Source of the DNA: Podocnemis expansa
Lineage: Eukaryota > Chordata > Testudines > Podocnemididae
Assembly: GCA_007922195.1 (NCBI GenBank)
Contig: ML682005.1
Span: 28,135,183-28,199,182, forward strand
Length of the DNA stretch: 64,000 nucleotides
Direction of reading: 5' to 3'
Below, piece after piece: positions 45,735 through 58,330 of the stretch. The translations under genes and the position numbers were made by a program. Below the pieces are notes generated by a model that was given only the letters and a program-made list of their open reading frames with translations, was not told where the DNA came from and made no database searches. Numbering within the stretch: position 1 is the stretch's first letter; every line of letters starts with the position of its first letter.

Positions 45735-46121
45735 GGGTACATCTACCCTGGAAGCTCTGTTAAGTTAACCTAAGAAGGTCAACATAAGGTCAACCTAAAG
45801 TTGACCTTGTTAAGTTGACTTAGAGAATCCACCCTGAAAACTCCTTTTGACTGCCTGCATCCACACTGGCAGGTGCTAGGTCGACAGAGGAGTGGTGAAT
45901 TGTGAGTAGCTGTTCCATGTTGCACTAGAGATGGAGGCCAATTAGGTCGACTTAAAGGCTGTCCCTGTCTACATTGGCTTAAGTTGACCTGAGGACGTGG
46001 TGTTAAGTCAATTTAAGGAAGCACTTAATTTAACTTAATAAAAGCCCACTGTGGCTGCAGGAGTCTGTAGGTAGCCTTAACCTTCCTTAAGTTGACCTAA
46101 GGCTCCAGTGTAGACGTACCC
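45735..46121. mobile_element. MITE, gggtac/gtaccc ends, copy 2
   Basis: This is a second, more decayed copy of the element at 40817, same direction, 4.9 kb away. It has 'aagctctgttaagttaacc', 'tccacactggc', 'ttaataaaagccc' and 'ctccagtgtagac' in the same order. ATT lies outside each end (45732-45734 and 46122-46124), a 3-bp duplication. Confidence 0.87.
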
Positions 46122-49100
46122 ATTGTTATTAAGTCCAAAACCCATCTGTATTAACACACAGATAATTTGGACTGGTTTTGAGCAATGAAACTATCAGTGC
46201 TCAGCTGAAACCAAAAGTCTTGGCAAGAACTGGCACCTGGTTTGCAACCATCATAATATTGTATAAATATCTTATAGAGAAAATTTCAAAGAACAGTTTA
46301 AAAATGCTCTATTTTGCATTGATCAAAAACATGTAGGTATTTCATACCATTCCATTCAACTGTACATTACAAATATTACACATAAGGAACTCTTTCCTGA
46401 AATGCTGCCATCTCTTGGGTGGAATTTGAAATTATTTAACTACATAAGCCAGTAATTCATAACAGTGCAGGGACCAAAGATAACTGCATCTTGTTGAAAA
46501 CTGAAGAGGAAGTTTTAGATAGCCAGTAGATAGGCTGTAATTAATTGTGATTTATTCAAGACACTGGAGTAATGATTTCAGCTCTAGTAAAAAGCTGTGC
46601 CATGGGATCTTTAATGATTGTTAGTAAGGGCATCTGGCCAAACCATAGTACTTCCAGCAGCACAATAACCTATAAAGCATTGCACTGATTCAGCATAAAT
46701 CTAAAGGTGTGAAGCCAGGTCAGATGCTGCCTCCCAGCAGTGAGCTGGGGAAGAGGGAGGAAGGGGCAGGGCCTGGTCAGAAGGGACCTTGGCCATTTCC
46801 CACTGCCATTGAGACCCACAAAATGCTGCCCCTCACCAGCGGAGCAGGCCAGACTGCTCCTCTGAAACTCAACACACTCTAGAATAGATTTGGTGCATGG
46901 GTCCCATGGGCCAGTGCCCAAAGACACCCCTGTAAGAGGGCAATTGAGTGGGTAATGCTCCTTAATACAGCAAGCTGCATTCTTCTGTGGGTCACTCATC
47001 CAAGTGCTCCTCTAGCCCAATCCAATATAGCTGCTGAGAATTTACAAGTTCGCAGACTAAGATTGTATGACTATTGTACATACTACAAATCTTTGAAATT
47101 CAGAGTTTCTTACAGGAAATCCTGACAACATTGTGAATATGGAGCTTTCATTAGAACTACGGAATGGAAGTACAGGGCACAGGGCCCAGTTTTTCTTTTG
47201 TGTCCCGGAACCTTCTGTGCTACCAGCCACAGGCCAATTCTCTCAGCACAGGGAAGTTTTCTGGTGACAAAGAGCCTGCACAGCTGCCTCCTGTACTATT
47301 CCCCCTTCCTAGCCTAGTATGGAGGTCTGGGAGCATGCTAGGTTCTGGCTATCCTCTGCTCATGTATCAACCCCTGGGGTTTAATGTAGAGTTCTCTATT
47401 GTAGACTGACAATTAACCTATATTGAAAATTAGGAAGCTATTCTAGGATTCCTGAAAACCCAATGAACCAACTCTCTGTTATGCTAAGGAAAACTCGGCA
47501 ACGAATTTGAATCTATAATTTTTAAAGCAGCTCAACAAGAGCAAACTGATAACATGAGAATGAAACCAAAGTTTTTCCCCTAAAATGCATCAAACAACTC
47601 CATTACAGCTATCAGGCCTACCATATGGAGCCCAGCAGAATTCTTATCAGAAACTCAAATGTTCAAGGATGGAAGCAATTTCTAAATATAACTGACATAC
47701 AAAAAAAAAAAATTGCCCCTTACATAGAACCTTCTCCCATTGAGTACAGTTTTATAAGGAAACTAACCTCTCCATCTGGTGGTAAGGTAAGAGATGGAGA
47801 CTGAAAAGAGGAAGAAACTAAGCAAAACATGGAAAAGGGATGGCTGGAATGTGTTAAATAGAAGCCAGGACAAAGCAATAGAGGAAAGTGAACAAGAACC
47901 ATGCCAGTTCCTCATGTCTAATTTAAATTGCTTGCAGATAGAGATCTCATTGATTTTATCCTTTGCTACACCAGCATTTGGCTTCCTCTTGGATACCAGC
48001 ATTGCCAAGAGACATTAAGCATTCATATTTGAAAATGTTTTGCTACTGCCAGGTTGTACTTTCCCCTTGTGTTGATGGGAATTTGATCATCTACAACAGA
48101 CACAACATACAGAGGAGGTGGAACAAGGTCTGTGAAACAGCCATTTTGTAGCAAGTGCGGATTGCTGGGAAGACAACGGAAGGATGTTTCTGCATCCTAA
48201 TAGAAATCATTGGACAGAGGGCAAGTCCATTAAAAATTGGAACTTGAGCCAGACAGACTGACATCTGCTCTCCATACCTTAGCTACTGATGGGGAAATAA
48301 AGACAATCCATCCTGGATACGGGACAAATCTGAGATCAAATGTTTCCACTCTATGTCAGTTTCCATATCAGGAAATATTTTGGCTCTTTACTCCTCTAAA
48401 ATATGTTAGAATTGAAATGCTAGCTGCCTGACTTCCACTTCCTTTTGTGGTATTTTGCTTCATTTTCTTATCAGAATTCCATGTGGGAGATTAACATTAT
48501 TCAAATGTTGAGAGTCGGGGGGGGAGTCAAAAAGAACTGTGGTTTTTCCTCCAACCTCACTTTTTTTTAAAGCATGAACCTAGTGATGATGAGAGCTCAG
48601 ATGCATTCAATATTTTATAGCTACAGTCACGGGATTTGAAGGGTTGGAATGGCATTTTGATAATTTTGTTTCATTCTGTTCCACCACTTCACACTAAGAC
48701 AACTTAACTCTACTGTTTCCCTGTCACTATCTACATCTTTTATAGAGTTTCTCTTCCATGCTAGCAAGTTATTCACACTGCAGTACCCTAATATTGCTAT
48801 GGACATCATGGGAGCATTTGTGAAGTCACAAATGCACAGACCAGCCTCAAATGGATTGGCAAATTCTAGGCCAATTGTGCACTTTAATGGGAGAGACACA
48901 AGAAAAGGGGTTTGCAGAAACTTTATATGTTACATATGGAATGTATATTTCTGTACACGGATTGTATATGGAATGTACATTTCATGGAGGCTGTATGTTT
49001 CAGATATCATTTCCACATTTGTAGTGTTATCAAATGAAGACAAAAATCAGCTTGCCCTTCAATAGAATGGGTAAGTACTTACCTAGATTTAAATCTCTCA

Positions 49101-49805
49101 AATGAGTTAATAATCAGACAGTTTATTTGCCAGGGGAAATCTTGTCCATCCTGTGAGAGTTAAACTCAGTTTCCACAGCACAGCACAGTTACTTCATTTC
49201 TGTTGGTCAGAGGGAGAGGGAGCCTATTGTGAAGAGCCTTGCATCCCTTTGTGGCACAGAACTGGGTATAATGGATACCACATAGGAATCTGGAAGAAGT
49301 GTGACAAGTGGCTCCTGGCATCACACACATTTAGGCTCTTAAAAATCAATGCAAGGGAGAAGACCAATGTGTGTTAACTGCTCTGCCTTAAACTCAGTAT
49401 TGAGAAGTAGGTATGGCCTGGGTACACCTGCAGCCTAGAAGAAAGAAAGAGTCATATAGCTCCTGTTGCCAAAGTCCTTTTATCTATACTTTGTTCATGG
49501 ATCAGAACTTGGCCCCCAATTTATGTTCTTGAAGGCATTAAGAAAACACAGGCATGTTCCCCTCAATGATTTGGCTTCCTCCATCTCTCTGAATATGTCA
49601 ATTGCTTACTTTAATTAATTTAATAAATCAAATTCTAATAATTTAAAATGTGAATTGTTTATTTTATTTGGTGTGTGGAAATACATAGGAATATTTTAAA
49701 AATGTTGGCAAAGAAAAATGAAATGATGCCTATCATGTACAATAATCCGGACACGCAATATTGGTATGAATTTATTTGCTGGAGAAACAAGTTAGTCTGC
49801 AGTCC
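46122..49805. other. Unannotated DNA, no gene seen
   Basis: Several short frames on both strands, none with a motif. The frame at 47794-48018 opens opposite another at 47763-48008, which argues against both. Confidence 0.45.
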
Positions 49806-50255
49806 TACACAGAATGACAGAATCCTACAAATATGAGGCTGGAAAGAACCAAGAGGTCATCCAGTTCAGGCCCCTAGATGGAGGCAGGAGCAAGTACACT
49901 TAGACCATCCCTGACACTTCTTTGTACAATCTATCAATCCCCAGTCCTCTTTTCTGATGAGGAAACACACTCAGTCTTTTTAACCTTTCATCATAGATCA
50001 TGGTTTCTAAGCCTTTTACAGTTTCTGTTCTTCTCCTCTGAAGTCTTTGCCATTTATCCATGTCTTTCCTAATGTGTACCACCCAGGGGTAGACACAATA
50101 CTCCAGCTCAGTGATTCTCAGCTTTTTGTAGATCATGACACACATGGTGGCATACTGCAACCTTCAGAACACACCAGCCCTCCTCCCAGCTGATGCCTCA
50201 CTAGTTCTGAGTGCAGTACAACAATTCTCTCTCAACTTACATTTGACACACATTC

Positions 50256-50530
50256 ATAGAATCATAGGTTAGGAGGGACCTCATGAGGTCATCGAATCCA
50301 ACCCCCTGTGAAAAAGCAGGACCACTCTCACTAAATCATCCCAGCCAGGGTTTTGTCTAACTGAGCCTTGAATATCTCCAAAGATGGAGATTCCATCACC
50401 TCCCTAGGTGACCCATTCCAATGCTTCACTACTCTCCTAGTGAGAAAGTTTTTCCTAATATCTAGTCTCAGCTTCCCCAGTTGTAACTTGAAACCATTGC
50501 TCCTTGTTCTGTCCTCTGTTACTACTGAGA
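50256..50530 (-). mobile_element. Short younger CR1 3' fragment
   Basis: 'catagaatcataggttagg' at the left is a CR1 tail. Reading in reverse, the peptide [20 protein letters not shown] and [19 protein letters not shown] leads to the stop, close to the 38-kb copy in sequence. It is truncated at about 50530 and lies within an older CR1. Confidence 0.87.
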
Positions 50531-51253
50531 TTTTATCCCTGCAGTCCCATGCAATATCTTTGTATGCCACCTACTCATCTATCCAAGTTTCCACTGCTTG
50601 TAATATTCCTTTTTTATGTTTCAGCTCTCCACAGAGTTCTCTGTTAAGCCACAGTGGGCACCTTCCACATTTGCTGTTATTTCTGCTCATCAGAATGGTA
50701 TATCACTATATCCTAGAACAATATTATTCTTTTCCTGAACTGCATTACCTTGCTGATTCATATTCAATTTCTTAACCACTATAAAACCTAGATCCTTTTC
50801 TGTAGTACTACTGCCTAGCCAGTTTTCCTTATTTTGTAGTTCTACCTTTGATTTTTCCTTCCTAAGTATAGTATTTGCACTTGTCTTTATTGAATTTCAC
50901 GTTGCTGATTTCAGGTCAGTTCTCTAATTTGTAAAGATCATTCTAAATTCTAATATTGTCCTCCAAAGTGTTTGCAATCCATCCTAGTTATCTGCACATT
51001 TTATAAGCATACTGTCCACTCCATTATCCGAGTCATTAATTAAAATATTGAATAGTATTGGATCCAGAACTGACCCCTGTGGAACCTCACTAGATACACC
51101 CACCTACTCTGAGAACAAACCATGGATAACTACTCTGAACTCAATTATCATACAGTGTAGCTACTTTACAGAAATTTCATCTAGGCCACGTTTCCGTAAT
51201 TCGCTCATGAGACTGTCACATGGGACTGCATCAAAAGCCTCATGAAAGTCCAG

Positions 51254-51419
51254 CAAAACAAGCAAGGAGTCCTGTGGCACTTTAAGACTAACAAATTTAT
51301 TTATCACATGAACTTTGTTTTTATTTATCATGAAATAAATAAATGTATTAGTCTTTAAGTATCACAGGACTCCTTGTTTATTTTGCTGAACTAGGCTAAC
51401 ATGGCTACCCATTTGGAAC
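51254..51419. mobile_element. Penelope-like fold-back inserted in CR1
   Basis: A reversed tail ('caaggagtcctgtggcac', 'aagactaacaaatttattt') meets a forward tail ('aaataaatgtattagtc', 'gctgaactaggctaac', 'ggctacccatttgga'). The flanks 'gaaagtccag' (51244-51253) and 'taaaatccag' (51420-51429) match at 8 of 10 bases. The surrounding CR1 sequence is continuous once this 166-bp unit and one duplication are taken out. Confidence 0.85.
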
Positions 51420-51735
51420 TAAAATCCAGGTATCTCATGCTTACTGCTTCCCCTAGCCCTTAGGCCAATAACCCTGTCAGAGTACTAATTAAGATAGTTT
51501 GACATGTTTTGTTCTTGATGAATCCCTGTTGGCCATTCCTTATAACCATATTATTTTGTAGGTGCTGACAAATTGATTTATCATTTGGTCCAGTATATTT
51601 CCAGGTGTTGAAGTTAGGCTGACTGATCTCTAAATCTATAGGTCCAATTACTTTCTCATTTCAAAAGACAGGTAATATGTTTACCCTTCTTCTTTAAAGT
51701 TCTTTAAAGTGACTGCTAGTGGTTGCTAATGGGAT

Positions 51736-53690
51736 GGGCCCATTACCATACAATGTAGTAGCAGCCAGTGTCTAGGAACCTGTTCAGGCCAAAACTGAAA
51801 CAAAAAATGAAAGTGATGGGTGTAAAATAATTTCTTATATTTTTAAATTTATTTTGTATTAAAAAACAAACAAAAACCAAAACAAAACCCAAAAAAGCAA
51901 CAAAAACCCAAACCCAGACCCAACCCTCCCACACCAAAATCCCAATGTTCTGGAAACCTGTTTATATTGTTTTAAAAAGTATTATTTATGGTGTACTGGA
52001 ATATACACAAACAATACAATATCTCAGATCTTACCTACATATACTTCTGACCCTACTCCATACCCCTCAGAGAGGAAGAGTTTTGACAACTCAGCCAATG
52101 AATTCATTCTCCACTGAACTGAAGAAAAATGACTTTCACAGGCTAAGAATCTCACTGAAAATGTTCTGCCTCCAGCCTAACCATGATTACGCAAATGAGT
52201 AAACCTAGAGTCTCTGATTATCTTAGTCACTACTCTGTCACACAGGGAGAGAGGTGATGTCTAATAACATAAAACCCAATCTGTTTAAAGCTTAGTTTAC
52301 ATGTGAAGACCAACATGTTAAGTGCAGGAAGAAAAAACTTGTTAAATGGATGCAGAAAAACCCTGCAGATCACAGAGCAGAAAAGTAATGTGCTCCTTGT
52401 GAGAAATAGCTCTTAACAGATGTGTCTGTGCAGTCCAAAACCAGCTGGTTCTGACTAAGAGTTTTTAATGAGCATAGTTCCATGAAAAAAGCATTTTTGT
52501 AAGCCAGTTGCTAAGGCAGAAGATAGCTGTGGTGAAGTCAATAACTGAAAGAAAAGGTTGCAGAACTACAGCTAATTTCAAATGAGGAAGAGGATTATTA
52601 GCTACCCTCCTCAGGATTCAGAGACTCAATGGTACTCAGTGGGCAAATTCTTGTATTAAGGGAGCTGATATAACTACTGTATACCAATTCCTTTCTTTGT
52701 TTTCTGAACTGCACCATAATACGTTCAGTTTTACTTTGTATAGATGGATTCCAAGCCGTCTCACCCACACCTCAAGTTCAACCCAGTGTACATTGAAGTA
52801 GCCAAATCACCCATGTCTTCTAGGTCTAAGGAAGTAAGATTTGATGGTGCACTGGCCTTACCTCCTGGGCAAACTGCAAGACTTCCTTCCTCCATCTTAC
52901 CTTGCTGAAATCTTTGTCTGGAATAAAGCACAGCTTTTGATCTCCCAGATACTCCTCATTGCAAGCCACTGCTGGGGAGTTTGTTGTGATGGCATGGGGA
53001 GGCCTTGGTCCAATTCCCCTGAAACTTGTTTGTCCCATGACAAGTGATTAAGGGGTTGGTAGCCTGACATTAATCCTGGGCAATACAATGGAATAGCTGG
53101 TGTGGAACTGTATTTATAAATAATAAAAGGAGTATAATTTAGTTAATGCCTATCAACATGGGTTATGGAAACTAGATCCTGTCAAACTTAATAGACATGT
53201 TTTGTTTATATTACAAGTGTGGTTGAAAAAGGTGTTAGTGTTGATGTAACACACTGATTGCTGTAAAGATGTTGACTTGATACAGTACAAAGTTTTGATT
53301 AGAAAACTGGAATGATACTAAATTAACATGGCACTCATTAAATGGATTACAAACTGTCTAATTATAAGTAAGGAATCATCATGGAGTGGGTGTGTTTCTA
53401 GTGAGAGTTCAAGCAATCAATTCTTGGCTCCAGACTAACATTTTATCAAAAAATAAAATAAACTACAAAATTAGTGCATTAAGTTTGCATATGATACAAA
53501 GTTTGGGAAAATAGTAAATAATTTAGCAGCCTAGCCAACATAGCTGTAAAACCTATTGGAGACAGCATCCATATCATCTCAATATACTGTCAACAATGGT
53601 AAGTGATAAAGTCTCTGAGTCATATTAACTACTAAAAATAAATTGACCAGGGTCAATGAAATGTGAGCACTCTGGCTATTGATAGAATTC
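51736..53690. other. Unannotated DNA, no gene seen
   Basis: Short frames only. An A/C-rich stretch near 51855-51940 explains the minus-strand frame there. Confidence 0.45.
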
Positions 53691-53960
53691 TTTTGTCTGT
53701 CTATCTTTAGTACTTGTATTGTCCCTATCTTCACAATAGTTCAGTTCCTCATGATTTTTAAAGTATTTATGATCATATCATCTCTGTGAGGTAGGGAAGT
53801 GCAATTAGATCTATTCTATAAATGGAAATATAGGCATATTGAGGCTAAGTGACTTGCCTAGATCACACAGGAAGTTTGTGGTGAATTCGTGAAATTCAAT
53901 CTGGGTCTCCCAGTCATAGACTGGAGTTTAACCCCCAAAACCATGCTTTCTTTCTCACTT
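53690..53960 (+). mobile_element. Old SINE (MIR-like) remnant
   Basis: 'atcatctctgtgaggtaggg', 'gaggctaagtgacttgcc' and 'gatcacacaggaag' followed by 'tctgggtctcccag' match the general plan of amniote MIR-type SINEs. Very worn. Confidence 0.6.
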
Positions 53961-56540
53961 TCTGGCACAACATTCTCTAGAAACTTCTCTGAAAAGGGAG
54001 ATTAGTGATCAAGTAGTTATTATAAAGAGACAAACTTCAGAGTAATGGCCCAACAGTTCCTTAATTGTAACTAAATAGTAATCTCTAAACCCAAAAGTTC
54101 TGATGTCAGTAATTTGTACTAACATATTTGTAGGATACAGGCACATTTGGGGTTGTAAGATTCATTATCCCTCACAATGAGGGATAATTAAGTAGCATGG
54201 GCCAGGTGCCATTAAAACATTTCTGTAAGGCTCAATGTGTCCTTGCCTTGTGTGCTACTCACTGTTTTGTAGTTTATTAATAATCTGTCATTGTTTTCTC
54301 TATATTCATTTTGCTCCACTATTCATTTATTTAAAGAGGCTCCTGTCACAACTGAGAATTAAGTCTGAAGTTCTATTGATTTTTAGGGTCCTTAAGATTT
54401 TAACAGCACTTGCTATCTTTAGATCGTGTGTGTTCTCTAAAAGCGCATGGTGTAGACAAAAATCCTGAATGTCTGTAAACTGGCAGAATGGCTTAGACAG
54501 TACCCTGAATAGTACCCAGGAACAGGATCCCAAAGACAGTATGGAGTTAATATGTAGGTGGTTTGTTCATTTCTTCAGCTCCTTTGGGTAGAACTGTGGC
54601 TGTAGGAGATTCATTTGGCAGATTTAAATGTTAGCTTCAGATTACAGAGACATTAGTCATGACTGCAGTTGAAGATGCGTTGAATTTGCAGTTAAAGTTT
54701 AATTCAATTTCTTTAATATGCTGAGATACCTCTTGATTATACAAAGCATATTTGACCCATGCACAAAGATGACCATAAATGAGTAGCTTATGTACATATC
54801 ATAGTATTTAAAATAATATCCTCCCTGTAATAAATGTTTAAAACTTAGTCTTTTCAAAATTAACTGTGCTTTGTCATGGGTTTCTCCTCTCCAGAATCAG
54901 GTGACCAAAGAGAAATATAAAAGTCTAAAAAAAATCATGTTGACCACTTGCACTTCAGTACTATATTCATTCCACTCACTAGTGTTGTGCTTTAATCACA
55001 GAGTCTCAGTTTAAAATAAGACACTGTCAGATATCAGTTATATCATGAATAAAACAGATACAAGAATGCAGACAATGGTATACACAAGAGTTCTATAGTA
55101 ATCTCAAAACACAACATCTCTCTCTATAATTATCTGCTAACAATCTCATGTTATGGAGTTATAAACATAGGTAGCATAACTGGTTATACAAGGGATAATT
55201 TCAGCCTCATATGCTTTAAAAAACTGAGAATCATTGGAAATGAAATTTATGCACATGCCTAAGAGTCTAGAGGACTGGGGCCCAAAATGCTGCTTTTGGT
55301 TTTATGGCAGATATCAATTGAACACTTGCTTATCTTGTTTGAAATGCACGGTATGATGAAAATGATGCAACATGCAATCTGTTGGCAAACTGCAATGCTG
55401 CAGCCGGAAGGGGTATCTTTAAAGCCATGAAGGATGTTAACACCAGAAATAAATTAGAAAAAATCACAGGGAGTCTTCAAAAACAAGCAAACAAATGAAA
55501 GAGCAACTGGCACAAAACCCAAATGTAGTTGTTCCTTTATCTGCACACATCTGCTTACTGAACACATTACAATTTGATTATCTAGCCAAATTACTATTAC
55601 TTAACATAGCTATTGTCAAAGTTTTTAGATTTTTTCCAAGTGTGAGCTTGACTAGATTGCTATTGGCCCACTAGAATAGAAAAAGATATGAGTGCCATGA
55701 CAATTTCCTCTTTCTGAAGGCCATGTGGAAATATTAATAGAATTGTTAAATTTCAGTTTATTATAAACTCCTTTTAATATCACTATTTTCTATAATTACT
55801 CAAATTTACTTTGTACACAATGGGACAATTTTCTTTGGACCTTTTTCTGCACTGTATGAGAACTTGCATATTAAAGATAAAGTCTGTCATGTCCATCATT
55901 TGAATAATTCTATAACTTAATCTTGCTTTATAAAATCGACATTATACAATCATATTTTTCATTCTGCTTTAAATTTAGGATCAAACATGTTAGGACCATG
56001 TTTCTGAAAAAAAAAATGTTTCTAAAAACCAACAGAACCAGACATCCAAAAAAAAAAAAAAAAAAGAGACTGATGCAAAGAATTTTTTCAAAATATAATA
56101 AAAATTACACACATTTGAACCATCTCGTCCATGCTGGATATGTAATAGTGAGATCAGTATGCGTCATTTTTTTACTTTTAATACATCACTATACTTTTTT
56201 ATTTGTCCCTAAAAATAATTATACTGATCACTAATAGATATTGTATGTGCAGGCACACACACACGACCAGATGCTAGAAGACCAAAAGGAACTAACAAAC
56301 ATGGGGTAGCAAACAGAAATATTTTTAGTAGGAGAAAGCATAAAGGAATCATAGTTTGAAAAATCTGCCAATGCAATCAGTTACTGACTCCTTCATCTGC
56401 ATCAGACAGAGAATCCAGCCATGGTGGATGCTTAGTGTGACTATAGGTACCAATTTTATAGGGTCAATCATGATATTTGGAGCTTTATTTTATACAAATT
56501 TCTATTAACTCATTGTCGCTTGTCCTGATTTGTCACACAA
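53961..56540. other. Unannotated DNA, no gene seen
   Basis: AT-rich, with A-runs near 56010 and 56050. 54235-54700 looks repeat-free. No exon can be supported. Confidence 0.42.
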
Positions 56541-56544
56541 AGCT

Positions 56545-58330
56545 CAAGCCACGTAGATGCTCTTTACACCAACATCCCACACAAAGACAAATTACAAGCC
56601 ACTACAAGAACTATCCTAGATGATACCATGGCACACCTTGTGGCTTAACTTTGTGACCTACCCATAACCATTTCCGATTGAAAGATAATTTATACCTTCA
56701 AGTAAGCAGCACTGCTATGGGTACCCTCATGGCCCCACAATATGCCAAGATTTTTATGGGTGACTTAGAACAACACTCTCTCATGTTTCATCCCAAAGCA
56801 CCACTCCTCTGCTTATGCCACACTGATGACATCTTCATAATCTGGACCCATGCTAAGGATACCCTTGAAGATTTCTTCAGAAATTTCAGTAATTTCCACT
56901 CTGCAGTCAAACTTAGCCTGGAACACTCCACCCAGGAGATCCACTTTCTGAATGCTATAGTGCAAATTAATGATGGAGACAAACATCACCCTATTCTGAA
57001 AACTTACTGGTCACTATAGTTACCTCTTGAGCTTTCATCCAAGACTTACTACATGGTTCATTACCTACAATCAAGCCCAAAGATATAACTGTATTTGCTC
57101 TGATCCCTCAGAGGCAGACACCTTCAGAATCTCTATCAAGCTTTTTTAAAACTACACTACCCACTTGTGGAAGTGAAGAAACAGATTGACAGAGCAAGAT
57201 GGGTACCCAGAAGTCAACTACTTCAGGAAAAGCCCAAGAAAGAAAACAGAATGCCATTGGTCATCACCTACAACCCTCAGCTCAGACCTCTGAAGCACAT
57301 CAAGGATCTACAGCCTATTTTACAAGATAATCCCTCGCTCTTCCAAGCCTCAGGAGCCAGATCTTTTCTCACTTAGAGACAGCCCCCCAACCTTAAGCAG
57401 ATATTCACCAGCAACTACAGACAAAATAACAAAAAATGAAAGCAGGCACCTATCCCCGGAACAATCCACACTGCCAAATTTGCCCACATATCTACACAAA
57501 AGACACCATCCCAGTACCCAATCAAACCAGCTAATTCCTCAATGTCTCATTCACCTGCTCATCCACCAACGTGATTTCTGTCATCATGTGCCAGAAAGTC
57601 CCTTCCCCATGCTTTATCTATGGGACAAACAAGACAATCTCTGCACAAAAGATTAATGGACACAGATCTGACATCAGAAAAAACATCATTCAAAAACCAG
57701 TAGGGGAACATTCCAACCTCCCTGCTCACTGCATTGATGATTTGTTAATGTCTGTGTTCAAACAAATGGATAACAAATTGAAACTTCAAAGAGAAACTAC
57801 AGAATTGGAATTCATATGCAGATTTGACACTCTTGCCTTAGGGTTAAGTAGGGCCTACAGATGTTTTTCTCATTACAAGAGGTGATTTGCCCTCACTTTC
57901 CTCTATATGCTATTCTCCAGTGTTTGAATGTAAACAACTGCTTTGATTTGCTGTAACTAACTGACTTGATCTTATGGCTTACAACTTCCTGCATTTATTT
58001 TCCTCCCATTCTGTAAATTCCCCATCTTCAAGCATCCGATGAAGTGAGATTTTCTCCTATGATAAAACAAACAAGGAGCCCTCTGGCACTTTTAAAGATT
58101 AACAGATTTATTTATTGCATGAGCTTTTGTGGGAGAAAATCCCACTTCATTGGACACTTTGAAGATGAGGGAAATTACAGAAATTTCCCTCATCTTCAAA
58201 GCATCTGACAATTTGGGGTTTGCTGAACTAGACTAACACAGCTACCCCTTTGCATCTCCTACAACAGTTCATGTGATAAATAGATTTCTTAGTCTTTAGA
58301 AGTGCCGCAGGATTCCTTGTTTGTTTCAAT
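56545..58330 (+). mobile_element. Longest Penelope-like retroelement, with fold-back tail
   Basis: The coding part (56545-57885) is 5'-truncated within the reverse transcriptase and continues to the end of the endonuclease region. A forward tail follows (57886-58066, ending 'gattttctcctatga'). It is joined to a reversed tail (58067-58180) and then to a second forward tail with the outer terminus ('gctgaactagactaacac', 'agctaccccttt' at about 58230) plus an extra scrap to 58330. It is the reference that lets the shorter tail-only repeats in this window be called Penelope-like. Confidence 0.88.
56560..57885 (+). pseudogene. Penelope-like reverse transcriptase/endonuclease, several breaks
   Basis: Penelope proteins couple a telomerase-related reverse transcriptase to a C-terminal GIY-YIG endonuclease. 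Visible blocks in order, in different frames: ALYTNIPH (about 56560); SSTAMGTLMAPQYAKIFMGD and LCHTDDIFIIW (56678-57019), where the catalytic pair DD is kept although the preceding residues are changed; SLEHSTQEIHFLNA; KENRMPLVITYNPQ (57167-57376); and a degraded C-terminal part with INGHRSDIRK, KPVGEHSNLPAHCIDD and a final HYKR stop (57571-57885). The GIY-YIG core itself is hard to read because of shifts. At least three stops or shifts make it inactive. Confidence 0.85.

Larger units (their letters stand above)
49806..51735 (-). mobile_element. Old CR1 LINE, disrupted by later insertions
   Basis: It reads 3' to 5' along the plus strand. The peptide LEYCVYPWVVHIRKDMDKWQ (50.0-50.1 kb) matches the CR1 block [20 protein letters not shown] seen at 38.2 kb. 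Later parts encode the upstream polymerase region ('gactgacccctgtgg', 'gttaggctgactgatct'). It is interrupted at about 50112-50650 by a younger CR1 and unassigned sequence, and at 51254-51419 by a Penelope fold-back. Across the latter, the CR1 text joins again when the insert is removed. Confidence 0.82.
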
